DNA from: Streptomyces sp. NBRC 110028
GTDB taxonomy: Bacteria > Actinomycetota > Actinomycetes > Streptomycetales > Streptomycetaceae
NCBI RefSeq assembly: GCF_001417735.1
Contig: NZ_BBUZ01000029.1
Span: forward strand, 1 to 64,000
Reading direction: 5' to 3'
Length of the DNA: 64,000 bases
Part shown: positions 18,221-26,567 of the stretch, piece after piece
How positions within the stretch are numbered: the first letter of the stretch is position 1
Layout: each line of letters opens with the position of its first letter
Position numbers and translations under genes: made by a program
Notes under the pieces: model-generated
Database searches by the model: none
What the model was told of the DNA's origin: nothing
The model's input: only the letters and a program-made list of their open reading frames with translations

Positions 18221-19684
18221 ATGAACGACCAGATCCACAGCGGCGGCGACGAGCACGGAGAGCTGGGCGACGCCGAGTACGCGGAGTTCATGGAGCTCGC
18301 CGCGCAGGAGGGCTTCGACCTGGAGCAGGTCGAGGGCGACCTCGCCGCCGCAGGCCACGGCCCGCTGCCGGTGCTCGCCGTCGTCGGCCGCCCGAATGTC
18401 GGCAAGTCGACCCTGGTGAACCGGATCATCGGCCGCCGTGAGGCGGTCGTCGAGGACAAGCCGGGCGTCACCCGCGACCGGGTCACCTACGAGGCCGAAT
18501 GGTCGGGCCGCCGCTTCAAGGTGGTCGACACCGGCGGCTGGGAACAGGACGTGCTCGGCATCGACGCGTCCGTGGCCGCCCAGGCCGAGTTCGCCATCGA
18601 GGCCGCCGACGCGGTCGTCTTCGTGGTGGACGCCACGGTCGGCTCGACCGACACCGACGAGGCCGTGGTCAAGCTGCTGCGCCGGGCCGGCAAGCCGGTC
18701 GTGCTGTGCGCCAACAAGGTCGACGGCCCGAGCGGCGAGGCGGACGCGGCGATGCTGTGGTCACTCGGCCTCGGCGAGCCCCACCCGGTCTCCGCCCTGC
18801 ACGGCCGCGGCACCGGCGACATGCTCGACGCGGTGCTGGAGGCGCTGCCCGAGGCCCCGGCCCAGACCTTCGGGGCCACGGTCGGCGGCCCGCGCCGCAT
18901 CGCGCTCATCGGCCGCCCGAACGTCGGCAAGTCCTCGCTGCTCAACAAGGTGGCGGGCGAGGAGCGCGTGGTCGTCAACGAGGTCGCGGGCACCACCCGC
19001 GACCCGGTCGACGAGCTGATCGAACTCGGCGGGATCACCTGGAAGTTCGTGGACACCGCCGGTATCCGCCGCCGGGTCCACCTCCAGGAGGGCGCCGACT
19101 ACTACGCCTCGCTGCGCACCGCGGCCGCCGTGGAGAAGGCCGAGGTCGCGGTGGTCCTCATCGACACCAGCGAGTCCATCAGCGTCCAGGACCAGCGGAT
19201 CATCACGATGGCCGTGGAGGCCGGGCGCGCGCTGGTCATCGCGTACAACAAGTGGGACACCCTCGACGAGGAGCGCCGCTACTACCTGGAGCGCGAGATC
19301 GAGACCGAGCTGGGGCAGGTCCAGTGGGCGCCCCGGGTCAACGTCTCGGCCCGTACCGGCCGCCACATGGAGAAGCTGGTCCCGGCGATCGAGACGGCGC
19401 TGACGGGCTGGGAGACCCGGGTGCCGACCGGGCGGCTGAACTCGTTCCTCGGCGAGATCGTCGCCTCCCACCCGCACCCGATCCGCGGCGGCAAGCAGCC
19501 CCGCATCCTGTTCGGCACCCAGGCCGGCACCCGGCCGCCGCGGTTCGTCCTCTTCGCCTCGGGCTTCCTGGAGGCGGGCTACCGCCGCTTCGTCGAGCGG
19601 CGGCTGCGCGAGGAGTTCGGCTTCGAGGGCACCCCGATCCAGATCTCGGTGCGGGTACGCGAGAAGCGCGGCCGCAAGAGGTAG
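18221..19684 (+). CDS. der: Ribosome biogenesis GTPase Der (EngA)
   Basis: Essential double GTPase involved in 50S subunit assembly. It has two tandem G domains, each with its P-loop: VVGRPNVGKSTLVNRIIG (~53-70) and LIGRPNVGKSSLLNKVAG (~228-245). DTGGW and DTAGI switch II motifs and NKVD/NKWD G4 motifs are present. The C-terminal KH-like domain ends VREKRGRKR. ATG 18221 has GAGG 10 nt upstream. The N-terminal ~50 acidic residues are an actinobacterial extension. 487 residues. A strong terminator follows, closing the plus-strand block. Confidence 0.95.
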   Translation: MNDQIHSGGDEHGELGDAEYAEFMELAAQEGFDLEQVEGDLAAAGHGPLPVLAVVGRPNVGKSTLVNRIIGRREAVVEDKPGVTRDRVTYEAEWSGRRFKVVDTGGWEQDVLGIDASVAAQAEFAIEAADAVVFVVDATVGSTDTDEAVVKLLRRAGKPVVLCANKVDGPSGEADAAMLWSLGLGEPHPVSALHGRGTGDMLDAVLEALPEAPAQTFGATVGGPRRIALIGRPNVGKSSLLNKVAGEERVVVNEVAGTTRDPVDELIELGGITWKFVDTAGIRRRVHLQEGADYYASLRTAAAVEKAEVAVVLIDTSESISVQDQRIITMAVEAGRALVIAYNKWDTLDEERRYYLEREIETELGQVQWAPRVNVSARTGRHMEKLVPAIETALTGWETRVPTGRLNSFLGEIVASHPHPIRGGKQPRILFGTQAGTRPPRFVLFASGFLEAGYRRFVERRLREEFGFEGTPIQISVRVREKRGRKR

Positions 19685-19697
19685 CGGGAGCGGCCGC

Positions 19698-19729
19698 GGG
19701 GGCGCCACCGGGAAAGAGGTGGCGCCCCC
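19698..19729. terminator. Terminator after der
   Basis: Perfect 12-bp stem GGGGGCGCCACC / GGTGGCGCCCCC with an 8-nt loop, 14 nt after the der stop and 25 nt before the stop of the convergent minus-strand gene. It could serve both strands. Confidence 0.8.
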
Positions 19730-19753
19730 GGGGCGCCACGGCTCCGGTGGCGC

Positions 19754-20176
19754 TCAGCCCCGCCCGTCGCGCCGGCCGGGCGGCAGGGCGGGCAGGTACG
19801 TGCGGTAGTACAGCCCGCCGGTGTCCCAGGCCCCGCCGTGGCCGCCGCTGGTCAGGCCGCGGGGCTGGCCGATGGCGCTGAACGCGACGAACCCCAGATC
19901 CTCCTCGTCCGACCGGTCGCCGGGCAGCGCCCGGAACAGCCGCCGGTACTCCGCGTACAGCGCGTCGTAGATCGGCGTCGCGGAGTGCCGCCACGGGTCG
20001 GGCGACGCCTCCAGCGCCGGGCGCATGGCCGGGATGTGGGCGTAAGAGGGGGAGCGGTAGGGGAGGTCGTATCCGTGCACGTATGTGCCAACGACCAGGA
20101 CGCCCTTCGGATGCGGCATCGGCGGCGAATGGGCCGCTTGGGTCAGGCGGCGGCAGCCCGGGACGGGGTGGGTCAT
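19754..20176 (-). CDS. Hypothetical protein
   Basis: A 140-residue protein that I do not recognise. It contains a compact core (GVLVVGTYVHGYDLPYRSPS, then IYDALYAEYRRLFRALPGD) and no signal peptide, transmembrane helix or familiar motif. ATG 20176 lies 5 nt after the stop of the upstream minus-strand gene, so the two are almost certainly one operon. Codon usage looks typical for the host. Confidence 0.65.
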   Translation of the reverse strand: MTHPVPGCRRLTQAAHSPPMPHPKGVLVVGTYVHGYDLPYRSPSYAHIPAMRPALEASPDPWRHSATPIYDALYAEYRRLFRALPGDRSDEEDLGFVAFSAIGQPRGLTSGGHGGAWDTGGLYYRTYLPALPPGRRDGRG

Positions 20177-20181
20177 GCGGA

Positions 20182-21006
20182 TCAGGTGCCCGCGAGCGGC
20201 ATCGAGGCACCGACCAGCGCGCCGCGCGCCGCGGCCCGGTCCAGGGCGGTCCGCAGCTGGTCCTCCCGCGGCTGGGTGCCGATCGTGCCCGCCGCCGCCG
20301 CGTACACCAGGACCTGCTGGGAGCGGCCCACCGCGCCGCGCCAGCCCTCGCTGAGCGGCATCGGGCTGTGCGCCTGCCACCAGGCCACCGGGGAGCCGCC
20401 GTTCGCCGCCGGCATCAGCACCGCGTGCAGCTGCCCCATGGCGAGCAGCACCGACCAGCCGGGAATGGCCACCGGCGGCCGGCCGAGGTCCACCACCGGC
20501 AGGAAGCCCTGCTCGGTGAGGAGCGGCAGGAAGTCGTCGCCGTGCCCGGTCGCACCGGGCCGGGTGATCGGCCCGGTCGGCTCGACGACCAGCGCCGGGC
20601 GCTGCTCCCCGCCCACCAGCACCACCCCGCTGGTGACGCCGAGCACCGCCTGCCGGGGCGGCGGCGGGGCGGAGTGCGGGTAGGCGGCGGGCTGCGCGGG
20701 GGGCGGCCCGGCCGCGTACGGCGAGGACTCCTCGGCGGTGATGGACCGTACCGCACCGGCCAGCTGCTCCTCGGAGACCGGGACGACCTGGGAGGGGACG
20801 CAGGTGGCGTGCGCGAACGCGAGCACGGCGGTCTCCTGCCCCACGAACAGCACCGTGCTGGTGCGCTCCTGGTCGGAGTTGCCGGGGGTGCGGCAGGACG
20901 TGCAGTCGTAGGCGCCCGGGGCGTTGACTCCGGCGAGCAGCCGGTCGGCTTCTTCGTCGCCGATCTCGGCGCGTACGTCATCGCTGACGTCGAGCATGCG
21001 CGGCAC
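20182..21006 (-). CDS. Hypothetical protein with N-terminal CxxC
   Basis: A 274-residue protein I recognise only as a conserved streptomycete hypothetical. The N-terminal half has AYDCTSCRTPG (one CxxC) and VLFVGQETAVLAFAHATCV. A Pro-rich linker follows, then a C-terminal half with PVVDLGRPPVAIPGWSVLLA and QVLVYAAAAGTIG. GTG 21006 is preceded by GAGGAG with good spacing; an in-frame ATG at 21063 lacks one. The CxxC could be redox-active or structural, but a single pair does not prove metal binding. Cotranscribed with the 140-residue gene downstream. Confidence 0.65.
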   Translation of the reverse strand: MPRMLDVSDDVRAEIGDEEADRLLAGVNAPGAYDCTSCRTPGNSDQERTSTVLFVGQETAVLAFAHATCVPSQVVPVSEEQLAGAVRSITAEESSPYAAGPPPAQPAAYPHSAPPPPRQAVLGVTSGVVLVGGEQRPALVVEPTGPITRPGATGHGDDFLPLLTEQGFLPVVDLGRPPVAIPGWSVLLAMGQLHAVLMPAANGGSPVAWWQAHSPMPLSEGWRGAVGRSQQVLVYAAAAGTIGTQPREDQLRTALDRAAARGALVGASMPLAGT

Positions 21007-21275
21007 GGGTGGCTCCTCGGTCTCGGTCCGTGGCCGGGCGGTCCCCGGCTCATACGTAGACAACGGCCATCCACGGCGGGGGTCACGCGGCCACCGCCCG
21101 CCACACCTGTGATGCGGGAGTTCCCGTGGAAGTTCCCTGAATTGGCTACCGATTTCCTATCTGTTGGGGAACAAGACAGTGATGCCGCCCAACCCTGCGG
21201 CCGCTTTCGTTGTCTTACGTCGTGGTAGGCGGACGAGACACCCCGTCCGCGGGGAAACGGTGGGATACGGGACGG

Positions 21276-22514
21276 ATGCACATCTCATTCCTGATTCACA
21301 ACGCGTACGGGATCGGCGGGACGATCCGGACCACGTACAACCTCGCCCGCACGCTGGGGGAGCAGCACGACGTGGAGATCGTCTCGGTGTTCCGCCACCG
21401 GGACCGGCCGATCTTCGACCCCGGCCCGAACGTGCGGCTCGCGCATCTCGTCGACATCCGTAAGAACAGCCCGGGTTACGAGGGCGACGACCCCGCGTAC
21501 ACGCGGCCCGCGAAAATCTTCCCGGCCACCGAGGGCCGGTACCAGCAGTACAGCGAGCTGACCGACCGCCGCATCGGCGAGCATCTGCGGCGGCTCCGGG
21601 CCGATGTGGTGGTCGGCACCCGCCCGGGCCTCAATGTGCACATCGCCCGGGAGGCGCGCCGCGGCCCGGTCCGGGTCGGCCAGGAGCATCTGACGCTCAG
21701 CACCCATTCCCCGGGGCTGGCGCGGACCCTGCGCGGCTGCTACCCGCGGCTGGACGCGGTGACGACCGTCACCGAGGCCGACGCCAAGGACTACCGGGGA
21801 CGGATGCGGCTGCCGGGCGTACGGATCGAATCCGTGCCCAACAGCGTCCCCGCGCCCGGTCTGGAACCCGCCGACGGCACCGGCAAATGGGTCGTCGCGG
21901 CCGGCCGGCTCGCCCCGGTGAAACGGTACGACCTGCTGATACAGGCGTTCGCCAAGGTCAGCGAGGCGCGCCCGGACTGGCGGCTGCGGATCTACGGCGG
22001 CGGCGAGCAGCGCGCCAAGCTGCGCGCCCTCATCGACAAGCTCGGCCTCTACAACCACGTCTTCCTCATGGGCCCCGCCAACCCCCTGGACCCCGAGTGG
22101 GCCAAGGGTTCGATAGCGGCCGTCACCTCCAGCCTGGAGTCGTTCGGCATGACCATCGTGGAGGCGATGCGCTGCGGACTGCCGGTGGTCGCCACCGACT
22201 GCCCGCACGGCCCGGCCGAGATCATCGACAATGGCGTGGACGGCCGCCTCGTGCCCTCCGGCGACACCAACGCGATCGCCGGGGCGCTGCTGGACCTCAT
22301 CAACAACGACGAGCTGCGGCAGCAGATGGGCCAGGCGGCGCTGAAGGACTCCGCCCGCTTCGACCCGTCCCGGGTGGCGGGCCGCTACGAGACCCTGTTC
22401 ACCGATCTGAGGGCGCGCGGCGGACTGCGCGGCTCGCTGCACCGGGCCCGCGGCTCGCTGGTCGGCGGGGCGCTGGCGACGACCGAGGCGATGCGAAGGG
22501 CGCACGCGGCATGA
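21276..22514 (+). CDS. Glycosyltransferase family 4 protein
   Basis: A 412-residue GT-B fold glycosyltransferase. The N-terminal acceptor domain begins ISFLIHNAYGIGGTIRTTYN with the Gly-rich loop. The C-terminal donor domain has VAAGRLAPVKRYDLLIQAF (~207) and the EX7E motif ESFGMTIVEAMRCGLPVVAT (~286-305), typical of GT4 retaining enzymes. It transfers a sugar from a nucleotide donor; acceptor unknown, possibly a cell-wall polymer. The stop overlaps a possible ATG of the next gene, which suggests a functional pair. Confidence 0.85.
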   Translation: MHISFLIHNAYGIGGTIRTTYNLARTLGEQHDVEIVSVFRHRDRPIFDPGPNVRLAHLVDIRKNSPGYEGDDPAYTRPAKIFPATEGRYQQYSELTDRRIGEHLRRLRADVVVGTRPGLNVHIAREARRGPVRVGQEHLTLSTHSPGLARTLRGCYPRLDAVTTVTEADAKDYRGRMRLPGVRIESVPNSVPAPGLEPADGTGKWVVAAGRLAPVKRYDLLIQAFAKVSEARPDWRLRIYGGGEQRAKLRALIDKLGLYNHVFLMGPANPLDPEWAKGSIAAVTSSLESFGMTIVEAMRCGLPVVATDCPHGPAEIIDNGVDGRLVPSGDTNAIAGALLDLINNDELRQQMGQAALKDSARFDPSRVAGRYETLFTDLRARGGLRGSLHRARGSLVGGALATTEAMRRAHAA

Positions 22515-22576
22515 GGGGAACCGGGAGCGTGACAGCGAGATCGGCCGAGCCCACCCAGCCCATCGAGGGGGACAGC

Positions 22577-23437
22577 ATGAGCGAAGCCACCGACGTCGCC
22601 GCGGTGCGCGCGGACTGCGTCGCGGACTCCGCCGGCGGGCTCACCTTCCACATCGCGGACTGGGCCCGCCCGGAGCCGGGGAGCTACGACAACTGGAACG
22701 GCGCGCTGGTGCTGATGCGGCGCGGCGCCGGCCCCGGCGAGGACGGCGAGGTCCGGCTGCCGCTCGGCCCGACCGCAGACGGGCGGCTGCAGGCCGCGCT
22801 GCCCGGTACGGTCGCCCTGCCCGAGGGCCGCTGGGACGTGTTCGTGGCGTACGGGGACCAGGAGCCGCGGCGGCTCGCCCCCGGGCTGCACGATCTGCGC
22901 TCGCTGGTCGACCGCAGGCCCGGCCCCAGCACCTCGCCGCTGTCCGTCCGCATCCCCTACGCCACCAAGCACGGCAACCTCAGCTTGCGCACCTGGCGCC
23001 GGGCGCCGCACGCCGAGGCCGGGGAGATCCGGCTCGACGACGGCACGATGACGGCCGGCGGGCGGCTGTACCAGGTGGAGTCGCCCGCCGACTGGCTGGA
23101 CGGCGCGGTGGTGGAGGCCCGCTGCCGCCGGGACCCGGACCTGGTGCGCGCCGCGCCGGTGACGGCGGACGGCGCCGGTTTCTCCTTCACCCTCTCCTAC
23201 GCGCGGTTCGCGGAGAGCTGGGGCGGCGGCACGGACCTGTGGGACCTGTGGCTGCGCCCGGCGGACGACACGGCGGCCCCGGTCCGGCTCGCCCGGATAC
23301 TGGACGACGTCGCGGACAAGAAGGAGATCTTCACCTACCCGGCGCGGACGGTCGACGCCCCGCACGGCACCGCCACGGTCCGTCCGTACTACACGGTCGA
23401 CAACGATCTGTCGGTGAAGGTCGCCGACCCGGACTGA
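22577..23437 (+). CDS. Conserved protein paired with the glycosyltransferase
   Basis: A 286-residue protein, rich in predicted beta-strand and with no signal peptide, that I cannot assign. Segments such as GGLTFHIADWARPEPGSYDN and IPYATKHGNLSLRTWRR look like repeated beta-sandwich modules. I chose ATG 22577, 6 nt after GAGGGG (22565-22570). An in-frame ATG at 22511 (ATGA overlap with the glycosyltransferase stop) is an alternative adding 22 residues. Homologues are often labelled transferase without evidence. It probably works on the same polymer as the glycosyltransferase (inference). Confidence 0.65.
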   Translation: MSEATDVAAVRADCVADSAGGLTFHIADWARPEPGSYDNWNGALVLMRRGAGPGEDGEVRLPLGPTADGRLQAALPGTVALPEGRWDVFVAYGDQEPRRLAPGLHDLRSLVDRRPGPSTSPLSVRIPYATKHGNLSLRTWRRAPHAEAGEIRLDDGTMTAGGRLYQVESPADWLDGAVVEARCRRDPDLVRAAPVTADGAGFSFTLSYARFAESWGGGTDLWDLWLRPADDTAAPVRLARILDDVADKKEIFTYPARTVDAPHGTATVRPYYTVDNDLSVKVADPD

Positions 23438-23459
23438 GCGACCGTGAGGCACGCGCCCC

Positions 23460-23482
23460 TTGAGGACCACCCCTGTCCTCAA
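23460..23482. promoter_or_regulatory. Perfect inverted repeat before the WYL regulator gene
   Basis: TTGAGGAC, 7 nt, GTCCTCAA: two perfect 8-bp arms ending 20 nt upstream of the regulator ATG. Size, symmetry and position fit an autoregulatory operator for a DeoR-type winged-helix protein. Inference from position. Confidence 0.55.
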
Positions 23483-23502
23483 GAGCTGGCAGACTCGGCC
23501 CC

Positions 23503-24495
23503 ATGTTGGAGACCTCGGCCCGGCTGCTCCGTCTGCTCTCCCTGCTGCAGGCCCACCGCGAATGGTCCGGCGCGGACCTCGCCGACCGGCTCGCCGTCAC
23601 CCCGCGCACGGTGCGCCGCGACATCGACCGGCTGCGCGAGCTGGGCTACCCCGTGCACTCCACCCCCGGCACGGCGGGCGGCTACCGGCTCGGCGCGGGC
23701 GCCCAGCTGCCGCCGCTGCTGCTGGACGACGAGGAGGCGGTGGCGGTCGCCGTCGGGCTGCGCCAGGCCGCGGGCGGCGTCGAGGGCATCGAGGAGACCT
23801 CGGTGCGGGCCCTCGCCAAACTGGAACAGGTGCTGCCGGACCGGCTGCGCCGCCGGGTGAGCGCGCTGAGTTCGTTCACCGTGCCGATGCCCGGCGCGGC
23901 CCGGGGACCCGGTGTGGACCCGGCCGTCCTGACCGAGCTGGCGAGCGCCTGCCGGGACGCCCAGCGGCTGCGCTTCGAGTACCGCGACCACGGCGGCGCG
24001 GTCACCCGCCGCACCGTCGAACCCCACCGCCTCGTCGCCGCGCAGCGCCGCTGGTACCTGGTCGCCTGGGACGTGGACCGGGACGACTGGCGTACGTACC
24101 GGGCCGACCGCATCACCCCCACCCCGCCGCACGGTCCCCGCTTCACCCCGCGCCGCCCGCCCGCGGACGACCTCGCGGCCTACGTCTCCCGGGGCGTGTC
24201 CCACGCCGTCTACCGGGAACGGGCCACGGTCCTGCTGCGGGTGCCCGCCGAGCGGGCGGCGGAGCGCATCTCGCCCCTGGTGGGGGTGGTGGAGCCGGTC
24301 GACGAGCACAGCTGTCTGCTGCACACCGGCGCCCACGTCCTCGACGCGCTGGTGGTCCACATCGCGCTGACCGGCTTCGACTTCGAGGTGCGCGAACCGG
24401 CCGAACTGGGCCAGCACATCCGCGCGCTCAGGGACCGGCTGGACCGTTCGCTGGGCCACGACCCGGCCCCGGACCGACCGCGCCCCGGCCCTTGA
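23503..24495 (+). CDS. YafY-type WYL-domain transcriptional regulator
   Basis: A 330-residue regulator. Residues 1-55 form a DeoR-like winged helix-turn-helix (LLRLLSLLQAHREWSGADLA, TPRTVRRDIDRLRELGYPV). A linker and a WYL domain follow (~135-220, HRLVAAQRRWYLVAWDVDRD), then the WCX-type C-terminal extension (~230-315). WYL domains bind nucleotides, nucleic acid or small ligands. In streptomycetes these regulators often control an adjacent gene and themselves. Here the only adjacent target on the same strand is itself. ATG 23503 has no clear ribosome-binding site, so a leaderless transcript is possible. Confidence 0.85.
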   Translation: MLETSARLLRLLSLLQAHREWSGADLADRLAVTPRTVRRDIDRLRELGYPVHSTPGTAGGYRLGAGAQLPPLLLDDEEAVAVAVGLRQAAGGVEGIEETSVRALAKLEQVLPDRLRRRVSALSSFTVPMPGAARGPGVDPAVLTELASACRDAQRLRFEYRDHGGAVTRRTVEPHRLVAAQRRWYLVAWDVDRDDWRTYRADRITPTPPHGPRFTPRRPPADDLAAYVSRGVSHAVYRERATVLLRVPAERAAERISPLVGVVEPVDEHSCLLHTGAHVLDALVVHIALTGFDFEVREPAELGQHIRALRDRLDRSLGHDPAPDRPRPGP

Positions 24496-24540
24496 GCCGC
24501 TGGTCCCGCTCCTGCCCGGCCGACGCGCTCAACGGCGCCG

Positions 24541-24819
24541 TCACTCCCTCGGGGGCAGCAGCGGGCCGAGCGGCCCGAGGTCGAGGTTGAGGTCGGACTC
24601 CTTGATGCCGTAGCGGTCGCACAGCGTTCCCATGCGGTCCTCCAGCAGCATCAGGGTCTGCCCGATCCGCTCCTCCTGGTCCTCCGTCAGATCTCCCTGG
24701 TCCACCCGGCGCAGCGCCTGCCGCTCCATCAGCTGCCGCAGCAGCTCGACGACGGTCAGGACCAGCTTCATCAGATCGCGCTCGACCGTGTCCTGGTCCA
24801 GCTCCAGCTTCCGGCTCAC
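24541..24819 (-). CDS. gvpK: Gas vesicle protein GvpK
   Basis: A 92-residue member of the GvpK family: LELDQDTVERDLMKLVLTVV, RQLMERQALRRVDQGDLTED and ERIGQTLMLLEDRM are family-typical. It is an accessory protein needed for gas vesicle assembly in other hosts; exact role unclear. The GTG at 24819 overlaps the gvpS stop (GTGA) and has GGGAGG just upstream. Last gene of the eight-gene minus-strand operon. Confidence 0.88.
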   Translation of the reverse strand: MSRKLELDQDTVERDLMKLVLTVVELLRQLMERQALRRVDQGDLTEDQEERIGQTLMLLEDRMGTLCDRYGIKESDLNLDLGPLGPLLPPRE

Positions 24820-25169
24820 GGTTCCTCCCAGGGCGACGGCACGTTCTCGTTCACCGAGCTGATGAGCGCCCGCAGGTCGATGCGTACGAGATCGACGTCC
24901 GCGATGCGCAGGGTCACATCGCCGGTGATGACCACGCCGCCCGCGAGCAGCCGGTCCAGCAGGTCCACCAGGGCGATCTGCCGGTGGGCGAGCGGGGCAG
25001 GGGGTGTCTCCCGGATCATGCCGGACTCGCGGGGTCCGGCACGCACGCTCGCCGCGTTGTCGTCGTCGCAGGCAGCGCCGCCGCGCTCTCCTCCTCCGCC
25101 TTGCGATCGCACGCCCCGGACCCCGCCCCCTGATCCGGCCTGATCGACACAACACCCCCTCGTCGTCAT
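24816..25169 (-). CDS. gvpS: Gas vesicle protein GvpS (GvpA family) with a repeat-derived N-terminus
   Basis: The C-terminal ~67 residues (RQIALVDLLDRLLAGGVVIT, then DVTLRIADVDLVRIDLRALI) are a GvpA/J/S shell-protein domain. Upstream, from the ATG 25169 that overlaps the gvpL stop (ATGA), the frame runs through about 43 low-complexity Gly/Arg-rich residues. That DNA (about 25038-25148) is homologous to the core of the MITE at 34877-35095. The simplest reading is that a repeat inserted after the first few codons and the frame stayed open. An internal ATG at 25019 would give a 67-residue protein but lacks a good ribosome-binding site. Total 117 residues. Confidence 0.75.
   Translation of the reverse strand: MTTRGCCVDQAGSGGGVRGVRSQGGGGERGGAACDDDNAASVRAGPRESGMIRETPPAPLAHRQIALVDLLDRLLAGGVVITGDVTLRIADVDLVRIDLRALISSVNENVPSPWEEP
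25038..25148. repeat. Diverged, end-less copy of the MITE core inside gvpS
   Basis: Shares with the element at 34877-35095 a 25-nt block (25038-25062 versus 34916-34940, one mismatch) and an exact 21-nt block (25094-25114 versus 35003-35023, containing TTGCGATCGCACGC). A further CCCCCTGA...CTGATC-GAC similarity lies to the right, in the same order and orientation. The 19-bp terminal inverted repeats are absent. Confidence 0.75.
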
Positions 25170-26005
25170 GGCTCGGCCCGCCCGTTGCCCTCGGCGGCGA
25201 CGAAGGAGTACGGCGCCCACGGACCGGTCAGCTCCAGCCGCAGCCCCGGCTCCCGCCCGGCCAGCCGACCCACCCGCTCCGCGAACACCTCGCTGTCCTC
25301 GCGCGGCAGGAGATACGCCGCGTTGAGCACATTGCGGTCCGCCTCGCCGGACAGCCGTACGTCCTGCGGCGGATGCAGCCGGGCGCCCTCGGCGAGCGCG
25401 GCCAGCGTCTCGTGCACCCGGCGCGCACCCTCCTCCGTACGCCCGTAAGCCTCCTCGGCGGCGCGCCGCTGCGCGCCGCGGCGGCGCAGATAGTCGCGGC
25501 CCGAGGTGGCGGCCGAGGGGTCGGCGGACGGCTCCTCGGCGGGGGCGGGGGCCGCGTACACCTTGACGCCCCACTCCACCCGCCCCTCCAGCCGGTCCAG
25601 CGCCGCCGCGAACCGGTCCCGGCCGGTGGCGAGCAGCCGCCGCAGCCCCTCCTCGCCGCGGCAGACGGTGGCCATCCGGACCGGGATGACACAGGCGTTG
25701 GTCCCGGCCGTGTCGACCACCCGCTGATGGGCGCGGGCCACGCCCTCCAGCCACGTCAGGTCCTCCAGCCGCTCGCGCAGCGGCCCCTCGTCGAACTCGG
25801 CGGCCGGGACGGATCCCGCCAGCACGGCGAGCCCCAGATGGCGGACGGCGCGCACCGGTTCGCCCGCGACCCCGCGCACCCGCTCCAGGGCGGTGCGCGG
25901 GATGCCGTCCTCGCGGACGACGGCGTACGCGTACTCCAGCGTTCCGGTCGCTTCAGCCGCTTCCGCGGTGTCCCTCGCGTCGGTCACATGGGTCGCGTCG
26001 GTCAT
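25166..26005 (-). CDS. gvpL: Gas vesicle protein GvpL/GvpF family
   Basis: A 279-residue GvpL/F protein: LEYAYAVVREDGIPRTALER at the N-terminus, VIPVRMATVCRGEEGLRRLL in the middle (~125) and a C-terminal LELTGPWAPYSFV. That last motif is shared with the GvpF paralogue of this operon. These proteins are minor components that interact with GvpA during assembly. ATG 26005 overlaps the gvpJ stop (ATGA), and the 3' end overlaps gvpS by ATGA. Confidence 0.88.
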   Translation of the reverse strand: MTDATHVTDARDTAEAAEATGTLEYAYAVVREDGIPRTALERVRGVAGEPVRAVRHLGLAVLAGSVPAAEFDEGPLRERLEDLTWLEGVARAHQRVVDTAGTNACVIPVRMATVCRGEEGLRRLLATGRDRFAAALDRLEGRVEWGVKVYAAPAPAEEPSADPSAATSGRDYLRRRGAQRRAAEEAYGRTEEGARRVHETLAALAEGARLHPPQDVRLSGEADRNVLNAAYLLPREDSEVFAERVGRLAGREPGLRLELTGPWAPYSFVAAEGNGRAEP

Positions 26006-26382
26006 CCGGCCGCCTCCTCGCTCGTGCCGTTCTCCACCGGCGGCGCCGGTGCCGGTGCGGGCGCCGGTGCCGGGTCGCGGCGGGCGCGCGACGACAGCGA
26101 CGGGTCGTGCTCCCACCAGTCGATGCCCATCTCCCTGGCCTTGTCGACGGAGGCCACGATGAGCCGCAGCTTGATCGTCAGGAGTTCGATGTCGAGCAGA
26201 TTGATGCGGATGTCGCCCGCGATGACCACGCCCTTGTCGAGCACCCGCTCCAGGATGTCCGCGAGGTTGGCCGAATCACCACGGGTGGCGAGCCCGGACG
26301 AGCCCGGGGCACCGTACGGAGCCCGCGAGCCGTACCCCGCCGCGGAGCCGTACGCGGTGGTCACAGGGTCCCGTTCGCCCAT
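26002..26382 (-). CDS. gvpJ: Gas vesicle protein GvpJ (GvpA family)
   Basis: A 126-residue GvpA-family protein. An N-terminal Gly/Ser/Tyr-rich tail (~1-35) precedes the conserved shell domain ADILERVLDKGVVIAGDIRI, NLLDIELLTIKLRLIVASVD (~40-80). The C-terminal tail is Pro/Ala-rich, with a PAPAPAPAPAPP run. ATG 26382 has GGAGGAGG 7 nt upstream and is preferred to the GTG at 26364, although it overlaps gvpG by 22 nt. It is probably a minor shell or nucleation protein. Confidence 0.85.
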   Translation of the reverse strand: MGERDPVTTAYGSAAGYGSRAPYGAPGSSGLATRGDSANLADILERVLDKGVVIAGDIRINLLDIELLTIKLRLIVASVDKAREMGIDWWEHDPSLSSRARRDPAPAPAPAPAPPVENGTSEEAAG

Positions 26383-26567
26383 TGCTGCGCCTCCTCCATC
26401 CGGTCGAGCAGCACGTCCTCCTGCCGCTCGAACTCCGCCTCGTCGATCTCCCCGTCCTCCAGCCGCTGCTCCAGGGCCATCAGTTCGCGCTGGATCGCGG
26501 CCGGGTCGTAGTACTCGCGCTCCGCCGCGGCGAGCACCTGTCCGAGCACCCAGCCGATCAGCAGCAT
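26361..26567 (-). CDS. gvpG: Gas vesicle protein GvpG
   Basis: A 68-residue, highly helical, Glu-rich protein (AAIQRELMALEQRLEDGEID, EAEFERQEDVLLDRMEEAQQ), matching GvpG. The N-terminus MLLIGWVLGQVL is hydrophobic. It is an accessory protein of gas vesicle assembly. ATG 26567 shares one base with the gvpF stop (TGATG). Confidence 0.88.
   Translation of the reverse strand: MLLIGWVLGQVLAAAEREYYDPAAIQRELMALEQRLEDGEIDEAEFERQEDVLLDRMEEAQQWANGTL

Noticed and set aside
24541..25155. Longer version of gvpK starting upstream inside gvpS
   Set aside because: GvpK is about 90 residues, and GTG 24819 has a strong ribosome-binding site and a GTGA overlap.
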